This document shows, piece by piece, positions 15,956 through 25,500 of a DNA stretch of 64,000 bases. This stretch comes from an uncultured Stenotrophomonas sp. (GTDB lineage: Bacteria; Pseudomonadota; Gammaproteobacteria; Xanthomonadales; Xanthomonadaceae): the NCBI GenBank assembly GCA_913775725.1, contig CAJYNG010000017.1:62001-126000 (forward strand). The letters run 5' to 3'. The number at the start of each line of letters is the position of its first letter. The first letter of the stretch is position 1. The notes below the pieces were generated by a model. That model saw only the letters and a program-made list of their open reading frames with translations, made no database searches and had not been told where the DNA came from. The translations under genes were made by a program, and so were the position numbers.

Positions 15956-17242
15956 GTGACTGCCTTCCCTGCCCTCGTTCCGCTGGATGCGCCGCTACTG
16001 GTGGGCTACAGCGGCGGTGTCGACTCAACCGTGCTGCTGCACTGGCTGTGGCGCTGCGCCCAGGCCGCCGGCACCGCGCTGCGTGCGGTGCACGTACACC
16101 ATGGTCTGCAGCCAGCAGCCGACGACTGGGTACGGCATTGCCAGCAGCAGTGCGCAGCACTGGGCGTCGAGCTGGCCGTGCGCCACGTACAGATCGACGA
16201 CACCACAGGCCTGGGCCTCGAAGGCGCAGCGCGCGAAGCACGACGTGCAGCGTTCACTGCTGAACTGCGCGAAGGCGAAACACTGGCACTGGCACAGCAC
16301 CAGGACGATCAGGCCGAGACCTTCCTGCTGCGCGCGCTGCGCGGCTCCGGTGTCGATGGCCTTGCCGCGATGGCCGATGACAGTCAGCTCGGTACGCACC
16401 GCCTGTGGCGTCCCTTGCTGCACGCACCGCGCACCGCACTGCTCGACTATGCCCGACAACACGCGCTGCGTTGGATCGAGGATCCCAGCAACTCCGAAGA
16501 CCACGCCGATCGCAACTTCCTGCGCCTGCAGGTACTGCCACTGTTGCGCCAGCGCTGGCCGCACGCCGCTGCCGCGTTGGCCGGCAGCGCCCTGCATTGC
16601 CGGCAGACCCGCGAACTGCTGGATGAAGAAGACGCCGAACTGATCGCGCACCTGGAAGTGGCACCGCGCGTGCTGTCGCTGCAGCTGCTGCGCCAGGTGT
16701 CACCGGGACGTGCCGCGCGCGTGCTGCGCGCATGGGTGATCGGCCACGGTGCCGCGCCACTGCCGGCCACGGTGCTGCAGCAGGGTCTGGACGAACTGCT
16801 GCCGGCCGGCAACGATCGCCAGGCGCGGGTGCGCTGGCACGATCACGCCATCCAGCAGTGGCGCGAGCATGCCTATCTGCTGCCTGCACAGCTGCCGGCG
16901 CTGCCCCGCGGATGGCAGGCCGACTGGGATGGGCATGCCCCCCTGCCGCTGCCCGATGGCGGCCAGCTGCACCTGCAGGGCACCGCGGCCTTCGAACGCC
17001 CACTCCAGGTCCGTGCACGCGTGGGCGGTGAGCGCATCCTGCTGCCCGGCCGCCAGCATTCGCATGCGCTGAAGGACTGCCTGCAACGCGAACACCTTGC
17101 CCCCTGGCGGCGCGCCCAGCTGCCGCTGATCTTCGATGGGCCACAGTTGCTCGCCGCCGCCGACGTGGTCATCGCGGCCCCTCTGCAAGCCTGGTTGCAG
17201 GCGCATGATGCCCAGCTGCAGTGGCGTCCCGGCGGCTGGTGA
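15956..17242 (+). CDS. tilS: tRNA(Ile)-lysidine synthase
   Basis: 428 aa from GTG 15956 (MTAFPALVPLDAPLLVGYSGG). TilS converts the wobble C of tRNA-Ile(CAU) to lysidine using ATP and lysine, changing both charging and decoding; it is essential. The PP-loop SGGVDST is at residues 19-25. VHVHHGLQP, ALAQHQDDQAETFLLRALRGSG and RPLL follow, and DPSN.....RNFLRLQVLPLL closes the N-terminal catalytic domain. The C-terminal tRNA-binding domains extend to the end. An upstream ATG at 15914 lies inside the terminal hairpin of the repeat module, so it is not used here. It is followed by xseB after 36 bases. Confidence 0.93.
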   Translation: MTAFPALVPLDAPLLVGYSGGVDSTVLLHWLWRCAQAAGTALRAVHVHHGLQPAADDWVRHCQQQCAALGVELAVRHVQIDDTTGLGLEGAAREARRAAFTAELREGETLALAQHQDDQAETFLLRALRGSGVDGLAAMADDSQLGTHRLWRPLLHAPRTALLDYARQHALRWIEDPSNSEDHADRNFLRLQVLPLLRQRWPHAAAALAGSALHCRQTRELLDEEDAELIAHLEVAPRVLSLQLLRQVSPGRAARVLRAWVIGHGAAPLPATVLQQGLDELLPAGNDRQARVRWHDHAIQQWREHAYLLPAQLPALPRGWQADWDGHAPLPLPDGGQLHLQGTAAFERPLQVRARVGGERILLPGRQHSHALKDCLQREHLAPWRRAQLPLIFDGPQLLAAADVVIAAPLQAWLQAHDAQLQWRPGGW

Positions 17243-17278
17243 ATTGACCCCCGCGCGCGGCCCGTCCACACTTGCCAC

Positions 17279-17539
17279 ATGGCCAAGAAGTCCCCCGAAA
17301 ACGCCTCCCCGGTTGCCCAGTTCGAGCAGTCGCTCGAATCGCTGGAACAGCTGGTGGAGCAGATGGAAACCGGCGAGCTGAGCCTGGAAGCCTCGCTCAG
17401 TGCTTACGAACGTGGCGTCGGTCTGTATCGCCAGTGCCAGCAGGCACTGGAGCAGGCCGAACTGCGCGTGCGCCTGCTCAGCGATCCGGCGCAGCCGGAA
17501 GCCTCCGAGCCCTTCGATCCGCCCAGCCATGACGGCTGA
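17279..17539 (+). CDS. xseB: Exodeoxyribonuclease VII small subunit
   Basis: 86 aa. The core [58 protein letters not shown] is the helical hairpin of XseB, which multimerises on XseA to form the single-strand exonuclease. A short Asp/Pro tail follows. Its stop overlaps the ispA start by 11 bases, the common xseB-ispA arrangement. The large subunit xseA is not in this window. Confidence 0.95.
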   Translation: MAKKSPENASPVAQFEQSLESLEQLVEQMETGELSLEASLSAYERGVGLYRQCQQALEQAELRVRLLSDPAQPEASEPFDPPSHDG

Positions 17540-18407
17540 GGTTCTGTTCGCGCGCTGGCGCGACCGTATCGAAAGCCAGCTCGACGCCGCTCTGCCCTCG
17601 CCTGCCGAAGCACCGCAGCGCCTGCACCAGGCCATGCGCTATTCGGTGCTGGGCGGTGGCAAGCGCATGCGCCCTCTGCTGGTCTACGCCAGTGGCCACC
17701 TGTTCGGTGCGCAGCCGGAAAGCCTGGATGCGGCGGCCATGTCCGTCGAGCTCATCCACGCCTACTCGCTGGTGCATGACGACCTGCCGGCGATGGATGA
17801 CGACGCGCTGCGCCGCGGCAAGCCGACCACCCACATCGCCTTCGATGAAGCCACCGCGATCCTGGCAGGCGACGCGCTGCAGACCCGTGCCTTCGGCCTG
17901 CTCGCCGATGCACCGCTGCCGGCCGCGCTGCGCGTGGCCTGCCTGCAGACCCTGGCCCACGCCTCCGGCGCGTCCGGCATGTGCGGCGGCCAGGCGCTGG
18001 ATATCGATGCCACCGGCCAGCAGCAGACGCTGGCGGCACTGACCCACATGCACGCGCTGAAGACCGGCGCGCTGATCCGCGCAGCAGTGCGCATGGGTGC
18101 GCTGTGCGGCCAGGCCCACGAGCCGCAGCTGGCCCAGCTGGACAGCTTCGCCGATGCACTGGGCCTGGCCTTCCAGGTCCGCGACGACATTCTCGATGTC
18201 GAGGCCAGTTCCGAGCAGCTGGGCAAGACCGCCGGCAAGGACCAGGCGCAGGACAAGAGCACCTTCCCGGCCCTGCTTGGCATGGACGGCGCAAAGGCCC
18301 AGCTGCACGAGCTCGCAGCACGCATGCAGGCGATCCTGGCCGGATACGGCGAAGAGGCCGATGCACTGCGTGCGCTGGCGACGCTGGCGGTCGAACGCGA
18401 TCATTGA
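17529..18407 (+). CDS. ispA: Farnesyl diphosphate synthase (polyprenyl synthetase)
   Basis: 292 aa. It condenses IPP with DMAPP/GPP to give FPP, precursor of undecaprenyl phosphate and quinone side chains. Seen: GGGKRMRP, the first Asp-rich motif DDLPAMDDD (Asp84-Asp92), GDALQ, the second motif DDILD (residues 219-223) and GKTAGKD. The start at 17529 overlaps xseB. Unlike many proteobacteria, dxs does not follow; a strong terminator closes the tilS-xseB-ispA group. Confidence 0.94.
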   Translation: MTAEVLFARWRDRIESQLDAALPSPAEAPQRLHQAMRYSVLGGGKRMRPLLVYASGHLFGAQPESLDAAAMSVELIHAYSLVHDDLPAMDDDALRRGKPTTHIAFDEATAILAGDALQTRAFGLLADAPLPAALRVACLQTLAHASGASGMCGGQALDIDATGQQQTLAALTHMHALKTGALIRAAVRMGALCGQAHEPQLAQLDSFADALGLAFQVRDDILDVEASSEQLGKTAGKDQAQDKSTFPALLGMDGAKAQLHELAARMQAILAGYGEEADALRALATLAVERDH

Positions 18408-18450
18408 TCGCTGCGCGTTCGCCGGGCACCGCCCGCCGCTCCCCGCACAT

Positions 18451-18479
18451 GAAAACGCCCGGCAATGCCGGGCGTTTTC
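18451..18479. terminator. Bidirectional terminator between ispA and the DUF4870 gene
   Basis: Stem GAAAACGCCCGGCA (18451-18464) with its complement (18466-18479). It has A and T tails on opposite sides, so it works on both strands for the convergent genes. Confidence 0.93.
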
Positions 18480-18499
18480 AGTTCCACATGCGGCCCGTC

Positions 18500-18874
18500 T
18501 TACTTGATCAGGCGCAGGGTGAACGGATAGCGGTAGGCTTCGCCGTTGTTGGCCTTCACTGCAGCGATGATGCAGAACACCAGGTTGATGACGCCGACGA
18601 TCGGGGCCAGGATGCCGCCGATGATCACGATCATCAGGATGATGCTGATGACCATCGCGATGGTCACGGTGATCTGGAAGTTCAGGGCTTCCTTGGCCTG
18701 GTCGGTCACGAAGGCCTTGCCAGCATCGTCCTTGTTGATCAGCCAGATGATCAGCGCGCCGATGAAGCCGGTGAAGATGCCCAGCAGGTGCGCGGCCAGG
18801 GCCATGGTGCGCTGGTCGGCCGGCACGTCGGTGGTGGCCGGCGGCGGCGGCGGGACGTTATCAAATTCGCTCAC
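18500..18874 (-). CDS. DUF4870-family small membrane protein
   Basis: 124 aa. The start is GTG at 18874 (VSEFDNVPPPPP), chosen because a perfect AAAAGGAG ribosome-binding site lies 7 bases upstream; the ATG at 18892 overlaps that site. Three hydrophobic helices follow the Pro-rich N-terminus: LAAHLLGIFTGFIGALIIWLI, VTIAMVISIILMIVIIG and GVINLVFCIIAAVKA. The loop between the first two carries FVTDQAKEALNFQI, the DUF4870/Tic20-like signature. Family function is unknown. It is a monocistronic unit with a strong terminator. Confidence 0.88.
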   Translation of the reverse strand: MSEFDNVPPPPPATTDVPADQRTMALAAHLLGIFTGFIGALIIWLINKDDAGKAFVTDQAKEALNFQITVTIAMVISIILMIVIIGGILAPIVGVINLVFCIIAAVKANNGEAYRYPFTLRLIK

Positions 18875-18961
18875 GACAAAACTCCTTTTCATTGGGTGGT
18901 CTTGACCAACCAGCACCCAGCTGGTTGCGTCAGGCGGGCATAGCTTACGCCATCAATGCCA

Positions 18962-20329
18962 TCAATCATTACCGGCGATGGTCATCCGCCCCAGCAGGAT
19001 CGAACCGGTCCGGATGTGCGAGCGCGGGTCGACGTCGCTGCCGACCGCCTCGATGCTGCTGAACATCTCGCGCAGGTTGCCAGCGATGGTGATGCCGTCC
19101 ACCGGGTACTGGATCTCGCCGTTCTCGACGCGGAAGCCGCCGGCACCGCGCGAGTAGTCGCCGGTCACCCCGTTCACGCCCTGCCCCATCAGCTCGGTCA
19201 CCAGCAGGCCATCGCCCATTTGCCGCGCGATCTCCTGCAAAGAGCCCGCGTTGGCGGCCAGCTGCAGGTTGTGCACGCCGCCCGCATTGGCGGTGGTCTG
19301 CAGGCCCAGCTTGCGTGCCGAATAGCTGCCCAGTACGTAGCGCTGCAGCACACCGTCACGGACCAGCGCCGAAGCACGGGTGGCCACGCCGTCGCCGTCA
19401 AAGGCGGCCGAGCGCAGACCACGGCGCAGGTGGGGCAGTTCCTCGATCTGCATCCAGTCCGGGAACAGCTGCTGACCAACGCTGTCCAGCAGGAAGCTGG
19501 CCTGGCGGTACAGGGCACCGCCGGACACCGCCGACAGCAGGTGGCCGACCAGGCTGCGCGCCACTTCCGGGGCGAACAGCACCGGCATGCTGCCGGTGGC
19601 CATCGAACGAGGCTGCAGGCGGGCGACGGTGCGTTCGGCGGCACGACGACCGACCAGGCCCACCTCCTCCAGATCCTCGCGGGCCAGCGCGCTGGTGTAC
19701 CAGCCATCGCGCTGCATGCCATCGCCCTGGCCGGCAATCAGCGCACAGCCCACCGAATGATGGGTGCCACGCTCACGGCCGAAAAAGCCATGCGAATTGG
19801 CGTACACCGACAGGCTCTGCATGCTCGACACCGAGGCGCCGTCGGAATTGCGGATCTGCGCATCGGCCTCGCGGCCGGCATTTTCACAGGCCAGGGCGAG
19901 GTCCACCGCCTCGTCAGCCTGCAGCGCCCAGGGATGCCAGCTGTCCAGGTCGGGGAAATCGGTCGCCATCAGCGCTGCCTCGGCGAGGCCGGCGGCCGGG
20001 TCGTCCTCGGTATGGCGGGCGATCGCGCAGGCCTGCTCGACCGTGGCGGCAAGGCTGGCCTCGTTCAGGTCGCCGGTGCTGGCGCTGCCCTTGCGCTGGC
20101 CGAAATAGACGGTGACGGCGATACCGCGGTCACGGGTGGACTGCACGGTCTCAACCTCGCCAAGGCGGACATTGACCTCCAGGCCACGGTCCTCGCTGCA
20201 GCTGACCTCGGCCTGGCTGGCGCCCAGCGCACGGGCACGGTCGAGCAGCTGCTGGGAGAGGTCGGCCAGCCGTTCCAGCCGGGCCGGGCTGTCGTCGCCG
20301 ACGGCCACTTCAGGGGCGATCACGTTCAA
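18962..20329 (-). CDS. pmbA: PmbA/TldE, non-metal subunit of the TldD/TldE protease
   Basis: 455 aa, normal length. PmbA (TldE) pairs with the metal-bearing TldD to form a barrel-shaped protease that degrades unfolded peptides and, in E. coli, matures microcin B17 and affects CcdA. Seen: EVSCSEDRGLEVNVRLGEVETVQSTRD, GIAVTVYFGQRKGSAST and the C-terminal GGGFRVENG-like block GAGGFRVENGEIQYPVDGITIAGNL, SDVDPRSHIRTGSILLGRMTIAGN. No HExxxH is present, as expected for TldE. tldD itself is about 1.0 kb beyond yjgA. It is divergent from yjgA, the same pairing as in enteric bacteria. Confidence 0.95.
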   Translation of the reverse strand: MNVIAPEVAVGDDSPARLERLADLSQQLLDRARALGASQAEVSCSEDRGLEVNVRLGEVETVQSTRDRGIAVTVYFGQRKGSASTGDLNEASLAATVEQACAIARHTEDDPAAGLAEAALMATDFPDLDSWHPWALQADEAVDLALACENAGREADAQIRNSDGASVSSMQSLSVYANSHGFFGRERGTHHSVGCALIAGQGDGMQRDGWYTSALAREDLEEVGLVGRRAAERTVARLQPRSMATGSMPVLFAPEVARSLVGHLLSAVSGGALYRQASFLLDSVGQQLFPDWMQIEELPHLRRGLRSAAFDGDGVATRASALVRDGVLQRYVLGSYSARKLGLQTTANAGGVHNLQLAANAGSLQEIARQMGDGLLVTELMGQGVNGVTGDYSRGAGGFRVENGEIQYPVDGITIAGNLREMFSSIEAVGSDVDPRSHIRTGSILLGRMTIAGND

Positions 20330-20351
20330 TGCTTTATCCTGTACGGGTTGG

Positions 20352-20380
20352 GCCCGGCATCACGCCGGGCGACTTTTTTT
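20352..20380 (+). terminator. Terminator-like structure in the yjgA leader
   Basis: Stem GCCCGGC (20352-20358) with GCCGGGC (20364-20370), then GAC and seven T (20374-20380), ending 17 bases before the yjgA ATG. Any yjgA transcript beginning upstream must cross it, so it may be an attenuator. Confidence 0.6.
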
Positions 20381-20397
20381 GAGATCAGGTAGGAACG

Positions 20398-20985
20398 ATG
20401 CGCGGACGCGACGAAGAAACCGGTGAATTCCACGACAAGAGCCGCAGCCAGAACCGGCGCGACGCGCTCGACGTCCTGGCCCTGGGCGAGAAGCTGGTGT
20501 CGTTGACCCCGGCCCAGCTGGCGCGCCTGCCGATTCCGGAAGACCTGCTGCCGCACATCGCCGAGTGCAAGCGCATCACCGCCCACATCGCCCACAAGCG
20601 CCAGCTGGCGTTCCTGGCCAAGCACATGCGCCGCGAAGAAGACGCCACGCTGGATGCGATCCGCGATGCGCTGGACGCCAACAGCGAAACCGGCCGCCGC
20701 GAAGTGGCGATGATGCACCGCGTGGAAGACTGGCGCGAGCGCCTGCTGGCCGAAGGTGACAAGGCGCTGGCCGCCCTGCTGGACGATTACCCGCAGGCCG
20801 ACCGCCAGCAGCTGCGCACGCTGGTGCGCAACGCGCAGGCCGAGAAGGCGAAGAACAAGCCGCCGCGCGCCTACCGCGAGATCTACCAGGTGCTGCGCGC
20901 GCTGATGCTTCCGGCGGCGCTGGGCCTGAAGGCCAGCGCCGAAGACGCCGACCCCATCGAGAACGACGAAGCCGACGAGGACTGA
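20398..20985 (+). CDS. yjgA: Ribosome-associated protein YjgA/DarP (DUF615)
   Basis: 195 aa. Seen: DDETGE-type opening (here [33 protein letters not shown]), [33 protein letters not shown], and [23 protein letters not shown], all typical of YjgA (DarP), which binds late-stage 50S particles and helps 23S rRNA maturation. The C-terminus is acidic. RBS GGTAGGA precedes ATG 20398. The adjacent divergent pmbA matches the enteric order. A terminator-like hairpin sits in its short leader. Confidence 0.94.
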   Translation: MRGRDEETGEFHDKSRSQNRRDALDVLALGEKLVSLTPAQLARLPIPEDLLPHIAECKRITAHIAHKRQLAFLAKHMRREEDATLDAIRDALDANSETGRREVAMMHRVEDWRERLLAEGDKALAALLDDYPQADRQQLRTLVRNAQAEKAKNKPPRAYREIYQVLRALMLPAALGLKASAEDADPIENDEADED

Positions 20986-21026
20986 GTCCCCGTCGGTCGG
21001 GGCGGTGGCGCTGGCCATCGCCCGGC

Positions 21027-22472
21027 TCAGGCCTGGGTACCGCCGACGGTGATGCCCTCGATCAACAGCGAGGGCTGGCCGACACCCACGGGCACGCTCT
21101 GCCCATCCTTGCCGCAGATGCCCACACCCTCGTCCAGGGCCAGGTCGTTGCCGACCATGCGCACCTTCTGCATGGTTTCCGGACCGTTGCCGATCAGGGT
21201 CGCGCCCTTCACCGGTGTGGTGATGCGGCCATCCTCGATCAGGTAGGCCTCGGTGGCCGAGAACACGTACTTGCCACTGGTGATGTCGACCTGGCCGCCG
21301 CCGAAGTTGACCGCGTACAGGCCCTTCTTCACCGAACGGATCATCTCCTGCGGGTCGTGCTGGCCGGCACGCATGTAGGTGTTGGTCATGCGCGGCATGG
21401 TCATGTGCGCGAACGATTCGCGGCGGCCATTGCCGGTCGGCGCCACGCCCATCAGGCGTGCATTGAGGCTGTCCTGCATGTAGCCGACCAGAACGCCGTC
21501 CTCGATCAGCGTGGTGCACTGGCTGGGATGACCCTCGTCGTCGATGTTCAACGAACCACGGCGTCCGTCCAGCGTGCCGTCATCGACGATCGTCACGCCC
21601 GGGGCGGCAACGCGCTCGCCGATGCGGCCCGCGTAGACGCTGGTGCCCTTGCGGTTGAAGTCGCCTTCCAGGCCATGGCCGACCGCTTCATGCAGCAGCA
21701 CGCCGGGCCAGCCCGGGCCCAGTACCACCGGCATCACGCCGGCCGGTGCCGGTACCGCTTCAAGGTTCACCAGCGCCTGGCGCAGCGCCTCACGGGCGAA
21801 GGCTTCCGGGCGGCCGTCAGCGAACAGCTCCTCATAGCCATAGCGGCCACCGCCACCGGCGTAGCCGGACTCGCGACGGCCGTTGTGCTCGACGATCACC
21901 TGCACGTTCAGGCGCACCAGCGGGCGCACGTCGGCGCCCAGAACGCCGTCGCTGCGGGCGATCAGCACCGTGTCGACGCCACCGGACAGGCTGACCATCA
22001 CCTGCTTCACGCGCGGGTCGGCGGCACGCAGGAAGCCGTCCAGGCGCTTGAGTACCTCGACCTTGGCCTCGTTGCCGATGCCGTCGATCGGGTCCAGCGC
22101 CGGATACAGCACGCGCGCATTGCCCCGCAGCAGCGAACGCCCGGTCTGGGCGCCACCTTCGCGCGAAATCGCACGCGCCGACTGCGCCGCAGCCAGCAGC
22201 GCGTCGGCATGGATGTCATCGGAGTAGGCGAAGCCGGTCTTCTCGCCGGAAATCGCGCGCACACCCACGCCCTGCTCGATGGAATGGGCACCGTCCTTGA
22301 CGATGCCATCCTCCACGCTCCAGCTCTCGCGGCGGGCGTGCTGGAAATAAAGGTCACCAAAGTCCACACCGGGGCCGAGCAACTGCCCGAAGGTGCGCTC
22401 CAGGCCAGCGGTATCCAGGCCACCAGGGCGCAACAGGCGGTCTTGGGCAAGCGTCAGGGCGATATCAGTCAT
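21027..22472 (-). CDS. tldD: TldD, metal-binding subunit of the TldD/TldE protease
   Basis: 481 aa from ATG 22472 ([14 protein letters not shown]). The zinc site HEAVGH (His261, Glu262, His266) lies in [22 protein letters not shown], the family signature. The C-terminus has [28 protein letters not shown]. TldD is the catalytic partner of PmbA/TldE encoded on the same strand beyond yjgA. It is downstream of yhdP by 60 bases, as in the conserved maf-rng-yhdP-tldD operon (an amidohydrolase gene that often intervenes is absent here). Confidence 0.95.
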   Translation of the reverse strand: MTDIALTLAQDRLLRPGGLDTAGLERTFGQLLGPGVDFGDLYFQHARRESWSVEDGIVKDGAHSIEQGVGVRAISGEKTGFAYSDDIHADALLAAAQSARAISREGGAQTGRSLLRGNARVLYPALDPIDGIGNEAKVEVLKRLDGFLRAADPRVKQVMVSLSGGVDTVLIARSDGVLGADVRPLVRLNVQVIVEHNGRRESGYAGGGGRYGYEELFADGRPEAFAREALRQALVNLEAVPAPAGVMPVVLGPGWPGVLLHEAVGHGLEGDFNRKGTSVYAGRIGERVAAPGVTIVDDGTLDGRRGSLNIDDEGHPSQCTTLIEDGVLVGYMQDSLNARLMGVAPTGNGRRESFAHMTMPRMTNTYMRAGQHDPQEMIRSVKKGLYAVNFGGGQVDITSGKYVFSATEAYLIEDGRITTPVKGATLIGNGPETMQKVRMVGNDLALDEGVGICGKDGQSVPVGVGQPSLLIEGITVGGTQA

Positions 22473-22532
22473 GGTCCTCGATCTGGGGATGCGGGGGCGC
22501 TCAGGCAAGCCCCGTGAACGGGAACACCATGC

Positions 22533-25500
22533 TCAGCGTGAACGCGAGCGTGGCAGGTCGGTCACCGTCGGCGGAACCGCCGGTGCCGGTGAGGGGGCGG
22601 GCGGCGTCTTGTCGCGGCTGCGTTCGATCACTTCCACCTTCGGCTCCTTCCATGGACCGGTCACCTTGTAGGTACGGGCGCCGATTTCGCCCAACGGTTT
22701 GGACAATACCGCATTGGTGGCGGCGCCGAGTGCCGCACCCACCGGGCCACCCGCCACCGCGCCGACCACGGTCAGCAGATTGCCGGCGCGCGGGTTGACG
22801 TCGATGGTCTGGTCGAACTGCTGGTTGCGCAGGTCGGCCTGGCCGCGGATGGTGATGTTCGCCGCCGGACCCTCGATCAGCACTTTGTCGGTACGGGCCA
22901 TGCCCTGGCCGAACTGCACGCTGCCATCGACCTGGTTGAACGCGAAGCCCTTGGAGAAGAAATCACGGAAGTCGAACATCAGGCGCCGCGGCAACTGCGC
23001 GACACTGAGCAGGCCGAGCACTCGACCTGCGCCGGGCTCCAGCTCCAGCAACTGGCCGTTGCGTGCGTGCAGATCGAGCCGGCCCTGCAGAGTGGCCAGC
23101 TGGAAGTCCGAGGGACCGCCGCTCCACGAGGCCTGCAGCTGGGCCTGACCGGAGCCGCCGCGCAGCTGGCCACCGTAGTCCAGGTTCTGCATCAGGCCAC
23201 CCAGGTCTTCACTGCGCACCTGTGCGGTCAGCTCGGTGCGGGCACCGCCGGTGCGGCCCAGCCAGCGACCGCTGATGTCGATCTCCTGGTCGGGCGCACG
23301 GAAGCGCAGCTCGTCCACGTTCAGGCCATGGGCCAGCGGCCGCGTACGCAGCACCGCCTGGCCGAGTACGACCTTGCCGAACTGCAGATCGGCAATGTCC
23401 AGCGCGAACGGCGGCAGCTTTGCCGGATCCATGTCGTTGGCGCCGGCCTGTACCCGCGCCGGCGCAGCCGGTGCGCCCGGTGCGGCCGGCAGCGACTGCC
23501 AGTGCACACGGTCGAGCTGGCCGCTGATGGTGGCGCCCTCGGCATTGGGAACGGTCAGGCGGCCTGCCAGCGACGGCCCATCCAGGCGCACATCCAGCGC
23601 CTGCGGGCCCGGCTGCAGCTTCAGCCGCGTCTGCTCGAAGACGCCGCCGATCAGCATCAATTTGCCGACCTGCACATCCACCGCACGCAGCGGCATGCCG
23701 TCATCGTCACCGCCCCCACGCGCCAGGCTGATCCACTCCAGCGCATCCAGGGTCGGGCTGCGGCCATTGACGGTCAGCCCGCTCGGTGGCGGCTCACGGT
23801 CAACGTGGTCACTGCCGAGCGTGACCTGCACGCCGGTCTGGTTGTTGTGGCTGCGCGCGGCCAGGGCCAGACGCTGGCCAAAGGCCACGTCGATGCGGCC
23901 AGCCCCCATCGGCAGCTGCGCGGCCACGGTGGTCGCCAGCGGTTCGGCGGCCGGCTTGTCCAGCGGCGCCGGCAGGTCCAGGCGGGTGCCTACCAGATCC
24001 GAACTCAGGCGCAGCTCGCTGGGCGGTGCAGGCGCCCCCGGCGCGACCTTCGGCAGGTTCACCGCAATGGTCCACGGCGAGGTGCCGGCGATGTAGGGCT
24101 TCAGCCACGCCATTTCCGGCGCGCGGTCGATCAGCACGCCAGCATCGAGGTTGGCCGACAACTGCGATTCAAAGGCCAGCTTGCTGTCGTGCACGTAACC
24201 ACCGGCACGCAGGCTCAGGCGGCCGTCCTGGCCGAGGTGGCGCACCGCCAGTTCCTCGGCGCCGAAACCGCCGTTGCTGTAGCGCGCCTGCCCATGCATG
24301 TTGTCGAAGGTCAACTGGAACCGCTTGTCGACCAGCTTCACACCGTTGAGGTCGACCGTACCCTGCAGGTGGCCCTCGCCTTCATCCAGGTGCAGCGGCT
24401 GCAGCAGATCGAAGGTTACATGCGCCGGTCCCGCAGCGGTGAGGTTGTCGAGGGTGTCGCCATAATCCTTGTGCAGCGGGCTCTGCCGCAGCATCGACAG
24501 CAGCTTGCCCGCCTCGCTGAGGGCATCGGCACGCACGTACAGCGGCTGCTGGCCGAAATCCGGAATGCCCGCTTCGAACTTCTGCACCGCTACACCGGCC
24601 AGGTCGCCGCGTCCACGCATGTCGAAGCCGGGGCCGATGAACGCGATATCGGCATCGACCTGGCTCATCAGCGGCCAGTCGTGCTGGAAACGGATGTCGC
24701 CGTTGGTGATGTGGCCGGTGGCCTCGAAGCGGCCATCGTTGTTGTCGAACGGCCAGTCGTCCAGGTCACCGCTGACCAGACCGACGCCATTGCGCACCTG
24801 GCCGCCGGCCAGCGCCATGTCCAACCAGTCGGTGGCGCCCTTGCTCATCTTGGAGTGGATCCAGAAGCGCTTGGCCGCGGTCATCGGCACGTCGTCCAGC
24901 TTGGCCGCCAGCTGCAGCCACGGCCGCGTACCGTCGCCCTGGAACCAGACACCACCGCGCACGTCGGCCGCGTAGTCGGTGCCTTCCACGCGCATCGCCG
25001 CAGTGCCGATACGCCAGCCACCGCCCTCGTCGCGCCATCCCACCACCTGTCCTGCCAGGTGCAGGTCATGGCGCACACCAAAGCCGGTCGGCCAATCGAA
25101 CTGCAGCTGCCGCTGCGGCTGCAGCTGCAGGCTGAAGCCCTCGGCATCGCCCTCGAAACGTCCACCCAGGCCACGCAGGCCTGGGGAATGCCCGACGCTG
25201 GCGAAACCCAGCGACTGCAGCTCTCCCTGCGCCCACAGCGCGCCATCGCGTTGGCCGGCCAGTTGCAGCTCTCGCACATCCAGCTGCGGTTTGGACAGGA
25301 ACAACCAATGGCGCAGGCCTGGCTCGAGGCGATCACTCAGCGCCAGCGCACGCAGCGCGGTACCGGCCTGTACTTCACCGGAACTCACCCGCAGCTGCCT
25401 GCCAACCTGCAACTGCAGGCCATCGAGCTGTTGTTCGCCGTCTTCCGTCTTCAAACGAAGACGCGGCACCTGCAGCGCCCAACCCTCGGCCTGGCGCTGC

